From CAKZNE01 sp002695025 (lineage in GTDB: Bacteria; Bacteroidota; Bacteroidia; Flavobacteriales; Schleiferiaceae), in contig CAJWML010000036.1 in the NCBI GenBank assembly GCA_913043285.1, positions 1 through 5,047 on the forward strand: a stretch of DNA of 5,047 nt. The letters run 5' to 3'. Shown here one piece after another: positions 1 to 5,047 of the stretch. Position 1 is the stretch's first letter, and every line of letters begins with the position of its first letter. Under the pieces are notes generated by a model. The model was not told the origin of the DNA. It made no database searches and saw only the letters and a program-made list of their open reading frames with translations. The position numbers and the translations under genes are program-made.

Positions 1-585
1 CCAGTCCCGGCTGTACCAGCGTTTAAGTTCACCGTCCTCACTGCTGTAATAATGCCCGGGACTGAACTCTTCCATGCGGGAACAAACGCCCTCCAGGGCC
101 TTCAGTTCCGAGGCTACATAGTGGTTGCCGTTTTTGTCCCAACCCCGGTAAAGAGGTACAATGCCCATATGATCGCGCCCGATCAGGTACTGATCCTTTT
201 CCGCATCGTATAGGGCAAAGGCAAAAATACCGTTGAGCTTATCCAGGAAATCCGTTCCGTATTGACGGTACAGGGCCAGGATGACTTCGCAGTCCGACTG
301 GGTAAGGAATTCATAATGGCGGAGTTCTTTGCGCAATTCGCGGTGATTGTAGATCTCACCGTTTACGGCCAGCACCAGTTTACCATCTTTGCTGTAGAGC
401 GGTTGCCGGCCGCTGGAAGGGTCTACTATAGCCAGGCGTTCATGGGCCAGTATGCATTGGTCATCCCAATAGATACCGGACCAGTCCGGCCCGCGATGGC
501 GGATACAACGTGACATGGACAGCACTTGTGTCCTCAGTTCGTCCTTGGGCTGTTTCAGGTCAAAAATCCCTACAAATCCACACAT
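1..585 (-). CDS. asnB: Asparagine synthetase B (glutamine-hydrolysing), N-terminal part, cut by window edge
   Basis: AsnB makes asparagine from aspartate, ATP and glutamine in the cytoplasm; its N-terminal Ntn-type glutaminase domain supplies ammonia to a C-terminal synthetase domain. Only the first 195 codons lie in the window, reading leftwards with no stop, so the synthetase domain is outside. The protein starts MCGFVGIFDL, placing the catalytic cysteine at position 2, to be exposed by removal of Met1. Other class II amidotransferase marks are RHRGPDWSGIY (29-39), LAHERLAIVD (46-55), AVNGEIYNH (73-81), SDCEVILALY (97-106), FAFALYD (121-127) and LIGRDHMGIVPLY (134-146). These match what I recall of E. 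coli AsnB closely. The start is fixed because Cys must follow the initiator Met. The gene diverges from trkA. No ribosome binding site is apparent; the leader is A/T-rich. The family is very secure; only a related class II amidotransferase paralogue would be an alternative. Confidence 0.96.
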   Translation of the reverse strand, partial: MCGFVGIFDLKQPKDELRTQVLSMSRCIRHRGPDWSGIYWDDQCILAHERLAIVDPSSGRQPLYSKDGKLVLAVNGEIYNHRELRKELRHYEFLTQSDCEVILALYRQYGTDFLDKLNGIFAFALYDAEKDQYLIGRDHMGIVPLYRGWDKNGNHYVASELKALEGVCSRMEEFSPGHYYSSEDGELKRWYSRDW

Positions 586-612
586 AGTTTACAGTTATTC
601 AATTGCATACAT

Positions 613-620
613 CAATATTA
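613..620 (-). promoter_or_regulatory. Possible weak -7 element for asnB
   Basis: On the minus strand these bases read TAATATTG, one mismatch from the Bacteroidota -7 consensus TAnnTTTG. Transcription would start near 606, giving a leader of about 20 nt before the asnB ATG. I find no well-spaced TTG (-33) partner, so this is a tentative call based on position and a 7/8 match. Confidence 0.25.
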
Positions 621-635
621 TCCAAAAAAACAACT

Positions 636-654
636 AAGTGTACATCTTACACTT
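636..654. promoter_or_regulatory. Perfect 19-bp inverted repeat, candidate operator between asnB and trkA
   Basis: AAGTGTA and TACACTT are perfect 7-base arms around a 5-base spacer (CATCT). The element has the size and symmetry of a binding site for a dimeric helix-turn-helix regulator. It is centred at 645, about 39 bases upstream of the transcription start inferred for asnB, so it would overlap the -33 region of that weak promoter. As RNA it would form only a weak A/U-rich stem without a following T-tract, so a terminator is unlikely. The cognate regulator is unknown. Confidence 0.4.
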
Positions 655-692
655 GGAAATATTGTCTTGTACTTAAAGGGCTTTGAACCAGG

Positions 693-729
693 TAGTACAG
701 AAGACGTTAAATAGAAATATTAGTACAGA
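693..729. repeat. Direct repeat TAGTACAGA upstream of the trkA promoter
   Basis: TAGTACAGA occurs at 693-701 and again at 721-729, a period of 28 bases, with a shared G two bases after each copy. A second repeated word, TTGTACTT, lies at 667-674 and 741-748. All four share a GTAC core, and a fifth GTAC lies inside the inverted repeat at 640-643. The cores start at 640, 669, 695, 723 and 743. They may be regulator half-sites or chance. Confidence 0.35.
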
Positions 730-743
730 TGCGGACTGCTTTG

Positions 744-751
744 TACTTTTG
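744..751 (+). promoter_or_regulatory. Bacteroidota-type -7 element for the trkA-trkH unit
   Basis: TACTTTTG matches the TAnnTTTG consensus exactly. It would place the transcription start near 758 and give trkA a leader of about 60 nt. The -33 position is poor: near 720-723 there is TTAG rather than TTG, which may mean a weak or activator-dependent promoter. The overlapping TTGTACTT word ties this promoter to the GTAC repeats upstream. Confidence 0.55.
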
Positions 752-816
752 TCGGCTTTATGTTCCGGCTACGCTCTTAAAGTATTGAGTGTCCGTGCGT
801 TGATAAGAATGAATCT

Positions 817-2157
817 ATGAAAATTGTGATAGCGGGAGCGGGTGCCGTTGGTATGCACCTGGCCCGGTGGCTTTCCAGTGAATCGCATGACATCACCCTG
901 ATTGACAGGGATCAGGAACGACTCGTCAATGTGGATAACAGTATTGATGCTCTTACGGTAGTAGGGGAGGTAACCGATTTTAAAGTGCTTAAAAAAGCCA
1001 GGGTAGCCTCGGCCGATCTTTTTATATCGGTGACTTCCGTGGAAGAAGCCAATATATTGGCTTGTATACAAGCCAAGAAATTCGGAGCCCGCAGAACCAT
1101 TGCCCGGATCAGCCGCATGCAATATCTCAATGAATGTGAAACCCTGGACATTAAAAGTTTGGGTATTGATGAACTGATATCACCGGAGTCTTTGGCTTCG
1201 CGGGAAGTGCGTCACCTGATCAATACCAACGCGGCCAGTGAGTCCATTGAGTTTGAAAATGGAAAGATCACCCTGCTGGGATTGGACATTGACGAGGAAG
1301 CGCAGGTGTGTAATAAATCCATTGCCCAGATAGCCGATATGTATCCCGCCCGGAACTATATTGTGGTGGCTATCCGAAGGGGAGATAAAACCATCATTCC
1401 CAAGGGGGAAACCATCGTTCAGGCCAATGACCATCTTTTTGTGATCACGGATGCGGATGGTATTGAGGAAGTACTTGAAGTGGCCGGAAAACGTAAGATC
1501 AAGGTGGAAAATATCATGATCATGGGCGGTAGCCGTACAGGGCGTCACCTGGCGCGTAAGTTGGGTAAGAACTACCATGTGAAACTGATCGAGGTAAATC
1601 CCGAGAAATCACGGGAAATAGCAGCTGATTTTCCAGATACCCTGGTGCTGAATTTTGACGGTACCGATGTGGAAAAGCTGGAGGAGGAAGGTATTAAGAA
1701 CATTGATGTTTTTGTGGCGGTAACCGGAAACTCCGAAACTAATATCCTCAGCTGCCTGGTAGCCAAGGATCATGGTGCCAAAAAAACTATTGCAATGGTG
1801 GAAAATATTGAGTATCAAAATCTTTCACACAGCATCGGCATCGATTCTTTAATCAATAAAAAACTGGCGGCTGCCAATTTCATCTACCGTCATATCAGGC
1901 GTGGAGACTTCCTTATCCTTTCCGCTATACACGGTGTGGATGCTGAAGTGATGGAGTTTGAGGTAAGCGATAGAAGCAAGATCCTTGAAGGGGAGATCAA
2001 AAACCTGGGACTGCCTGAAGATGCGCTTATCGGGGGTGTAATCCGCAATAATAAAGGACTTATCCCTACTGGCGACTTCCAGATCCTTCCGGGTGATAAA
2101 GTAGTAGTGTTTGCCAAGAACAACTGCGCCAAAAAGATGACCCGTTACTTCCGCTAA
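817..2157 (+). CDS. trkA: Trk potassium uptake system, NAD-binding regulatory subunit TrkA
   Basis: TrkA is the cytoplasmic gating subunit that assembles on the inner face of TrkH and controls potassium uptake in response to bound nucleotide. The 446-residue protein has the typical duplicated architecture: RCK/TrkA_N Rossmann fold (about 1-130), TrkA_C (about 140-225), second Rossmann fold (about 232-350) and second TrkA_C (about 370-446). The first fold has an intact GAGAVG dinucleotide loop (7-12) and an acidic residue (D30) at the end of strand 2, as expected for NAD(H). The second has GGSRTG (237-242), where the middle glycine of GxGxxG is serine, and E259 at the acidic position. Length fits full-length two-domain TrkA rather than the roughly 220-residue KtrA type. 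The chosen ATG sits directly before the first beta strand MKIVIAG. The trkH gene follows after 8 bases, so co-transcription is near certain. A short ATG-AAT-CTA-TGA frame (809-820) overlaps the start. Confidence 0.96.
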   Translation: MKIVIAGAGAVGMHLARWLSSESHDITLIDRDQERLVNVDNSIDALTVVGEVTDFKVLKKARVASADLFISVTSVEEANILACIQAKKFGARRTIARISRMQYLNECETLDIKSLGIDELISPESLASREVRHLINTNAASESIEFENGKITLLGLDIDEEAQVCNKSIAQIADMYPARNYIVVAIRRGDKTIIPKGETIVQANDHLFVITDADGIEEVLEVAGKRKIKVENIMIMGGSRTGRHLARKLGKNYHVKLIEVNPEKSREIAADFPDTLVLNFDGTDVEKLEEEGIKNIDVFVAVTGNSETNILSCLVAKDHGAKKTIAMVENIEYQNLSHSIGIDSLINKKLAAANFIYRHIRRGDFLILSAIHGVDAEVMEFEVSDRSKILEGEIKNLGLPEDALIGGVIRNNKGLIPTGDFQILPGDKVVVFAKNNCAKKMTRYFR

Positions 2158-2165
2158 ACCTCAGT

Positions 2166-3623
2166 ATGCAGCAATTTAACTTCAAAATGATCGCCTCGCT
2201 CATCGGTACCTTGCTGATGATCGTTTCGCTCATGATGTTGGTAAGCCTCTTTTTTTCCTTTTACTACGGTGAAAACTGGCATCCTATGCTCATTTCATCG
2301 GGTATTACGTTTGGCTTTGGAATAGGGCTGTACCTGCTGAATACCAAAAACACCAATAAAGAAGTTCGCAGGCGTGACGGCTTTCTTATTGTAGCCCTGG
2401 GATGGATATCCATGTCCGTATTCGGGAGTCTGCCATATCTTATTTCCGGTGCCATTCCTGGCATTATCGATGCCCTGTTTGAAACTGTAAGTGGTATTAC
2501 CACCACCGGAGCCACCATTCTCACGGATATTGAGATCATGCCCAAATACCTGCTTTTTTGGCGCAGTATGACGCACTGGCTGGGAGGTATGGGAATCATT
2601 GTTCTTACCATTGCCATCCTGCCCCTGTTGGGAGTGGGAGGGATGCAGCTTTTTCTGGCGGAAGCACCGGGTGTAACCCCGGATAAACTGCACCCCAGGA
2701 TCACCGAGACCGCCAAACGGCTTTGGATCATTTACTTCCTGCTCACTGCTTCTGAAGCGGTTTTACTTAAGATTGCCGGTATGGGCGGATTTGATGCTAT
2801 CAATCACGCTATGGCTACCATGGCTACCGGTGGTTTTTCCACCAAAAATGCCAGCATAGCTTATTTTACATCCCCTGCCATTCACTACATTATCATGGTC
2901 TTCATGTTCCTGGCGGGTGTGAATTTCACCTTACTGTATTTCGGCCTTACAGGGCGGGTAAAGACTTTACTGCGCAATGAGGAATTCCGGGTGTATGGAC
3001 TTAACATACTGGCCCTGGGAGCCATTACCGCAATTGGGCTGATCCTTATACAGGGCACCGATGTGGAGCTGGCTTTCCGCAATGGTTTCTTCCAGGTCAT
3101 ATCCATAGTAACCACTACCGGTTTTGTTTCCGATAACTACCTCCTTTGGCCTAATTTCCTGATGGTACTGATCTTTGTATTGTTCTTTTCAGGCGGATCA
3201 ACCGGAAGTACGGCAGGAGGTATCAAGATGATGCGTATGATCGTTCTGCTGAAGAACAGTTTCCTGGAACTCAAACGCCAGATACACCCTAGTGCGGTGG
3301 TACCCGTACGTTTTAACGGAATGGCGGTGCCCCAGAACATTACCAATACTATTGCGGCTTTTGTGCTCATCTACCTGATCATTTTCTTCCTGGGGTCCTT
3401 GGTAATGTCTGCTATGGGTCTTGATTTCATGACGGCTACCGGGGCGGTGGCAGCTACACTCGGCAATATAGGACCGGGTATTGGTAATGTGGGTCCAGTA
3501 GACAATTTTGCCTTTATGCCGCCCGCAGGAAAAGTATTCCTGTCATTCCTTATGCTACTTGGGCGTTTAGAGTTGTTTACCATGCTCATCCTGTTTCTGC
3601 CTTATTTCTGGCGAAATAACTAA
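2166..3623 (+). CDS. trkH: Trk potassium uptake system, membrane channel subunit TrkH
   Basis: TrkH is the inner-membrane potassium-conducting subunit of the SKT (superfamily of K+ transporters) fold: four repeats of helix, pore loop, helix, gated by TrkA. At 485 residues it is of usual TrkH length. All four pore loops are recognisable: TTTGATIL (112-119), MATGGFS (219-225), VTTTGFVSD (315-323) and TLGNIGPG (431-438), each with the filter glycine (G115, G222, G319, G433). The segment SGGSTGSTAGGIKMMR (342-357) is the characteristic flexible loop below the filter in the third repeat. R468 in LGRLEL is the conserved arginine of the last pore helix. Two extra N-terminal hydrophobic helices (about 8-33 and 40-58) distinguish TrkH from shorter KtrB. 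It begins 8 bases after the trkA stop; a second in-frame ATG (Met8) is possible but leaves a shorter first helix. Confidence 0.96.
   Translation: MQQFNFKMIASLIGTLLMIVSLMMLVSLFFSFYYGENWHPMLISSGITFGFGIGLYLLNTKNTNKEVRRRDGFLIVALGWISMSVFGSLPYLISGAIPGIIDALFETVSGITTTGATILTDIEIMPKYLLFWRSMTHWLGGMGIIVLTIAILPLLGVGGMQLFLAEAPGVTPDKLHPRITETAKRLWIIYFLLTASEAVLLKIAGMGGFDAINHAMATMATGGFSTKNASIAYFTSPAIHYIIMVFMFLAGVNFTLLYFGLTGRVKTLLRNEEFRVYGLNILALGAITAIGLILIQGTDVELAFRNGFFQVISIVTTTGFVSDNYLLWPNFLMVLIFVLFFSGGSTGSTAGGIKMMRMIVLLKNSFLELKRQIHPSAVVPVRFNGMAVPQNITNTIAAFVLIYLIIFFLGSLVMSAMGLDFMTATGAVAATLGNIGPGIGNVGPVDNFAFMPPAGKVFLSFLMLLGRLELFTMLILFLPYFWRNN
3602..3619. repeat. Small inverted repeat at the 3' end of trkH
   Basis: TTATTTC and GAAATAA form a perfect 7-base stem around TGGC, lying inside the last codons of trkH just before the stop. 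It is A/T-rich and has no following T-run, so it is not a good terminator; it could be a minor RNA processing or stability element, or a coding coincidence. Confidence 0.25.
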
Positions 3624-3664
3624 GCTGTATTCAACTATTTTGGCCTTCACCCGTTCGTAATAAC

Positions 3665-4177
3665 ATGAGCAGAGGATTTGTAAAAGAAGACGACCAGGAA
3701 GAGGCTCCTATCATTCCACCCAGGGCAGCGCTGCCTCCAGGTGTGCCAAATTACGTTACCCCTACAGGACTGGAACAGCTTAAAACTGAAAGAGAGGCCC
3801 TGGAGCGTGAGAGGTCCGCTCAACCTACGGATAATGAAACGGAGCGCAGGCGGGCACAAATGCTTATTGATGGAAAACTGGTTCTCCTTAATGAGCGCAT
3901 TCATAGCGCGCGCGTGCTGGATCCTGCTGATCAACCCCATGATGAAGTGCGTTTTGGAGCTACGGTAGAGTTAAAGACCCTCAACGGTGGACGTAAGGGA
4001 ACTATCCGGAAATTTACCATTGTAGGGGTGGATGAGGCTTCCGTTAAGGACGGTAAAATTGCCTTTGTAGCACCCATTGCCAAGGCAGTAACCGGTAAAA
4101 AAGCAGGGGAGGTGGCCCAATTCCATTTAGGGGGTGCTACCGAAGACCTAGAAATACAAAGTATCCGTTACGCATAA
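3665..4177 (+). CDS. GreA/GreB-family transcription factor with non-canonical tip
   Basis: The 170-residue protein has the two-part Gre layout: a predicted helical coiled-coil arm (about 34-86, ending LNERIHSARVLD) and a C-terminal FKBP-like globular domain (about 94-170). The latter shows VRFGATVELK, FTIVGVDEASVKDGKI, APIAKAVTGKKAGEV and EIQSIRY, which bind RNA polymerase in the family. An N-terminal extension of about 30 residues, acidic then proline-rich (MSRGFVKEDDQEEAP, then PPRAALPPGVPNYVTP), is absent from GreA and GreB. The arm lacks the GDxSENAxY tip motif whose acidic residues stimulate RNA cleavage; the corresponding stretch is SAQPTDNETERRR (51-63). It may therefore bind polymerase without classical cleavage stimulation, or use the nearby D56, E58 and E60; this is inference. 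It follows trkH by 41 bases and ends at the 4177-4205 hairpin, so it probably shares the trk transcript. Family membership is secure; equivalence to greA is not, so no symbol is given. Confidence 0.88.
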   Translation: MSRGFVKEDDQEEAPIIPPRAALPPGVPNYVTPTGLEQLKTEREALERERSAQPTDNETERRRAQMLIDGKLVLLNERIHSARVLDPADQPHDEVRFGATVELKTLNGGRKGTIRKFTIVGVDEASVKDGKIAFVAPIAKAVTGKKAGEVAQFHLGGATEDLEIQSIRYA

Positions 4178-4205
4178 AAAAAGCCGCCTTAGTGGCAGCT
4201 TTTTT
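4177..4205. terminator. Bidirectional rho-independent terminator between convergent genes
   Basis: The hairpin has arms AAAAAAGCCGCC and GGCAGCTTTTTT around the loop TTAGT (4189-4193). There are five G-C pairs, one C-A mismatch and six A-T pairs. The plus strand has a T-run (4200-4205) after the GC stem and the minus strand has its own (4182-4176), so it can end both the trkA-trkH-greA-like transcript and the convergent FKBP transcript. It begins at the last base of the greA-like stop codon. Confidence 0.88.
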
Positions 4206-4227
4206 ATATAGATAATGCAAAGTTCAA

Positions 4228-4656
4228 TTACTTGATCTCCACCAATTCAACGTCAAACACCAGATCTTTACCGGCCAGGGGGTGGTTGGCATCTACTACA
4301 ATGGACTCATCCTTTACCTCGGCTACGGTAAGGCGCATTTCCTGGCCCTGGGGAGTACGGGATACAAGGCCCATGCCCACTTCAGGCTTGATATCGGGTG
4401 GAAGTTGGTTTTTGGGAACCTCCTGGATCATGTCTTCCCTGCGTTCACCATAGGCTTCGGTAGAAGGGATCTCAATAGTCTTTTTTTCATTGACTTTCAT
4501 GTTGAGTACGCCTTTCTCAAAGCCCGGGATGATCTGGCCCTGACCAAGGGTAAATTCAAGCGGGTCACGACCTTCAGAAGAATCAAATACATCTCCGTTG
4601 GTGAGTTTACCCGTGTAATGTACACGTACGGTGTCATTCTCTTTTACTAAATCCAT
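4228..4656 (-). CDS. SlyD-like FKBP-type peptidyl-prolyl cis-trans isomerase
   Basis: This enzyme catalyses cis-trans isomerisation of peptide bonds before proline and, in the SlyD group, also acts as a folding chaperone. The 142-residue protein has a split FKBP domain (about 1-72 and 125-142) with an inserted-in-flap chaperone domain (about 73-124), the SlyD arrangement. FKBP active-site counterparts are Y14 (VHYTG), F24-D25 (VFDSS), F35, I42-I43 (GQGQIIPGFEKGV), Y69 (EAYGER) and F134. The insert has the SlyD-type stretch VPKNQLPPDIKPEVGM and ends at VVDANHPLAGKDLVFDVELV, a signature of this group. It ends at residue 142 without the histidine/cysteine-rich metal-binding tail of E. coli SlyD. 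There is no signal peptide, so it should be cytoplasmic. It converges on the greA-like gene and diverges from msrB. FkpB-type (SlpA) naming is also possible, so no symbol is given. Confidence 0.93.
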   Translation of the reverse strand: MDLVKENDTVRVHYTGKLTNGDVFDSSEGRDPLEFTLGQGQIIPGFEKGVLNMKVNEKKTIEIPSTEAYGERREDMIQEVPKNQLPPDIKPEVGMGLVSRTPQGQEMRLTVAEVKDESIVVDANHPLAGKDLVFDVELVEIK

Positions 4657-4755
4657 GCGATTTATTTTTCTCTTGATTTTTAAATAATTACAGGCAAGGG
4701 CGCAAGCATCCTGCCGAAAGTCAAATACCTGACGTATTGTCTTCTTTGCTTACTA

Positions 4756-4763
4756 TAGTTTTG
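4756..4763 (+). promoter_or_regulatory. Bacteroidota-type promoter for the msrB-like gene
   Basis: TAGTTTTG is an exact match to the -7 consensus TAnnTTTG. A TTG at 4737-4739, 16 bases upstream, can serve as the -33 element, though the spacing is slightly short. Transcription would start near 4770, leaving a leader of about 55 nt before the ATG at 4825. No comparable element was found on the opposite strand for the FKBP gene. Confidence 0.5.
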
Positions 4764-4824
4764 ATCCGTATTGAACTGTAGGTGCCACAGTAACGTATAT
4801 ATCGGTAGTTAATTAATTTATTCC

Positions 4825-5047
4825 ATGAAAAAGATAGTGATCCTCTTCTCAACCGTATTTTGCATTTCCCTATTGGCTTGTACGGCACAAACCGAAGTAA
4901 AGCAGGAAGATCCGGCCCTGAAAAAGAGCAGGGTAAAGGTTAAGGTGCAAAAAACCGAGGGCGAGTGGAAAAAGGAACTCAGTCCGGAAGAATTTGAAGT
5001 GTTGCGCAAGGCTGGTACTGAGCGTGCTTTTACCGGTAAGTACTGGG
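4825..5047 (+). CDS. msrB: Peptide-methionine (R)-S-oxide reductase MsrB, lipoprotein form, N-terminal part
   Basis: MsrB reduces the R epimer of methionine sulfoxide in oxidised proteins. Only the first 74 codons are present; the frame is open to the window edge, so the catalytic cysteine and zinc-binding CxxC motifs lie outside. Residues 1-18 form a lipoprotein signal peptide: two lysines after Met, a hydrophobic core VILFSTVFCISL, and the lipobox LLAC with C19 as the expected lipidated residue. A charged linker (about 20-45) follows, then the family opening EWKKELSPEEFEVLRKAGTE, continuing RAFTGKYW (67-74). The protein should therefore face the periplasm or sit on an envelope membrane rather than in the cytoplasm. 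No standard surface-export signal is evident after C19. The ATG at 4825 is chosen because it directly precedes the signal peptide; its leader is A/T-rich without a Shine-Dalgarno. A fused MsrA domain downstream cannot be excluded. Confidence 0.88.
   Translation, partial: MKKIVILFSTVFCISLLACTAQTEVKQEDPALKKSRVKVKVQKTEGEWKKELSPEEFEVLRKAGTERAFTGKYW

Noticed and set aside
262..513. An 83-codon plus-strand open frame
   Set aside because: It lies wholly antisense to the conserved glutaminase domain of asnB and is best explained as a shadow frame.
526..714. A 62-codon plus-strand open frame entering the asnB-trkA intergenic region
   Set aside because: Its first third is antisense to asnB, its remainder is A/T-rich non-coding DNA, and the translation resembles no family I know.
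2264..2731. A long minus-strand open frame of 155 codons opposite trkH
   Set aside because: Antisense to a well-conserved channel gene; the translation is serine/arginine/proline-rich shadow sequence with no recognisable domain.
3636..3643. TATTTTGG in the trkH-greA-like gap as a possible -7 promoter element
   Set aside because: TTTG is only one base from TA, not the two required by TAnnTTTG, and no TTG partner is well placed, so an internal promoter is not supported.
4282..4650. A 122-codon plus-strand open frame opposite the FKBP gene
   Set aside because: Fully antisense to a clearly identified FKBP gene and has no recognisable domain.
4712..4717. TATTTG on the minus strand upstream of the FKBP gene as a promoter element
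   Set aside because: The two spacer bases of TAnnTTTG are missing; no other match was found on that strand, so the FKBP promoter remains unassigned.
4807..4821. A/T-rich palindrome TTAATTAA just upstream of msrB as an operator
   Set aside because: Short, low-complexity and typical of A/T-rich leaders in this phylum; nothing sets it apart from chance.
1..5047. Mobile element, CRISPR array, tRNA/rRNA or defence system
   Set aside because: No terminal repeats, transposase or integrase motifs, spaced repeat arrays or structured RNA genes were seen; almost all DNA is accounted for by housekeeping genes.

Overview
The window looks like ordinary chromosome from a member of the Bacteroidota. The evidence is as follows. 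Two intergenic regions carry exact copies of the TAnnTTTG -7 promoter element used by that phylum. None of the starts has a convincing Shine-Dalgarno sequence; the leaders are A/T-rich instead. The GreA-like protein is of a type I associate with Bacteroidota, opening MSRGFVKEDDQEE and followed by a proline-rich arm. The genus cannot be fixed from this sequence.

Layout from left to right. The first 585 bases hold the N-terminal 195 codons of asparagine synthetase B on the minus strand, cut by the window edge. A 231-base divergent intergenic region (586-816) follows, with a perfect inverted repeat, a cluster of GTAC-centred repeats and an exact -7 element pointing at trkA. On the plus strand come trkA (NAD-binding gating subunit), trkH (potassium channel subunit, 8 bases later) and a GreA/GreB-family transcription factor gene (41 bases later). 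This presumed trkA-trkH-greA-like unit ends at a strong hairpin (4177-4205) that has a T-tract on both strands. The same hairpin can terminate the convergent minus-strand gene for a SlyD-like FKBP peptidyl-prolyl isomerase. A 168-base divergent intergenic region with a second exact -7 element precedes the start of a plus-strand, lipoprotein-type methionine sulfoxide reductase B, cut by the right edge.

How the genes relate: TrkA and TrkH form one potassium uptake system. The FKBP and MsrB are both protein-maintenance enzymes (proline isomerisation and methionine repair), but they are divergently transcribed and probably act in different compartments, cytoplasm and envelope respectively. AsnB is metabolic and has no evident functional link to the potassium genes. 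I see no mobile element, CRISPR array, RNA gene or defence system. The points most worth a second look are the GreA-like factor, which lacks the canonical acidic catalytic tip, and the repeat-rich asnB-trkA intergenic region.
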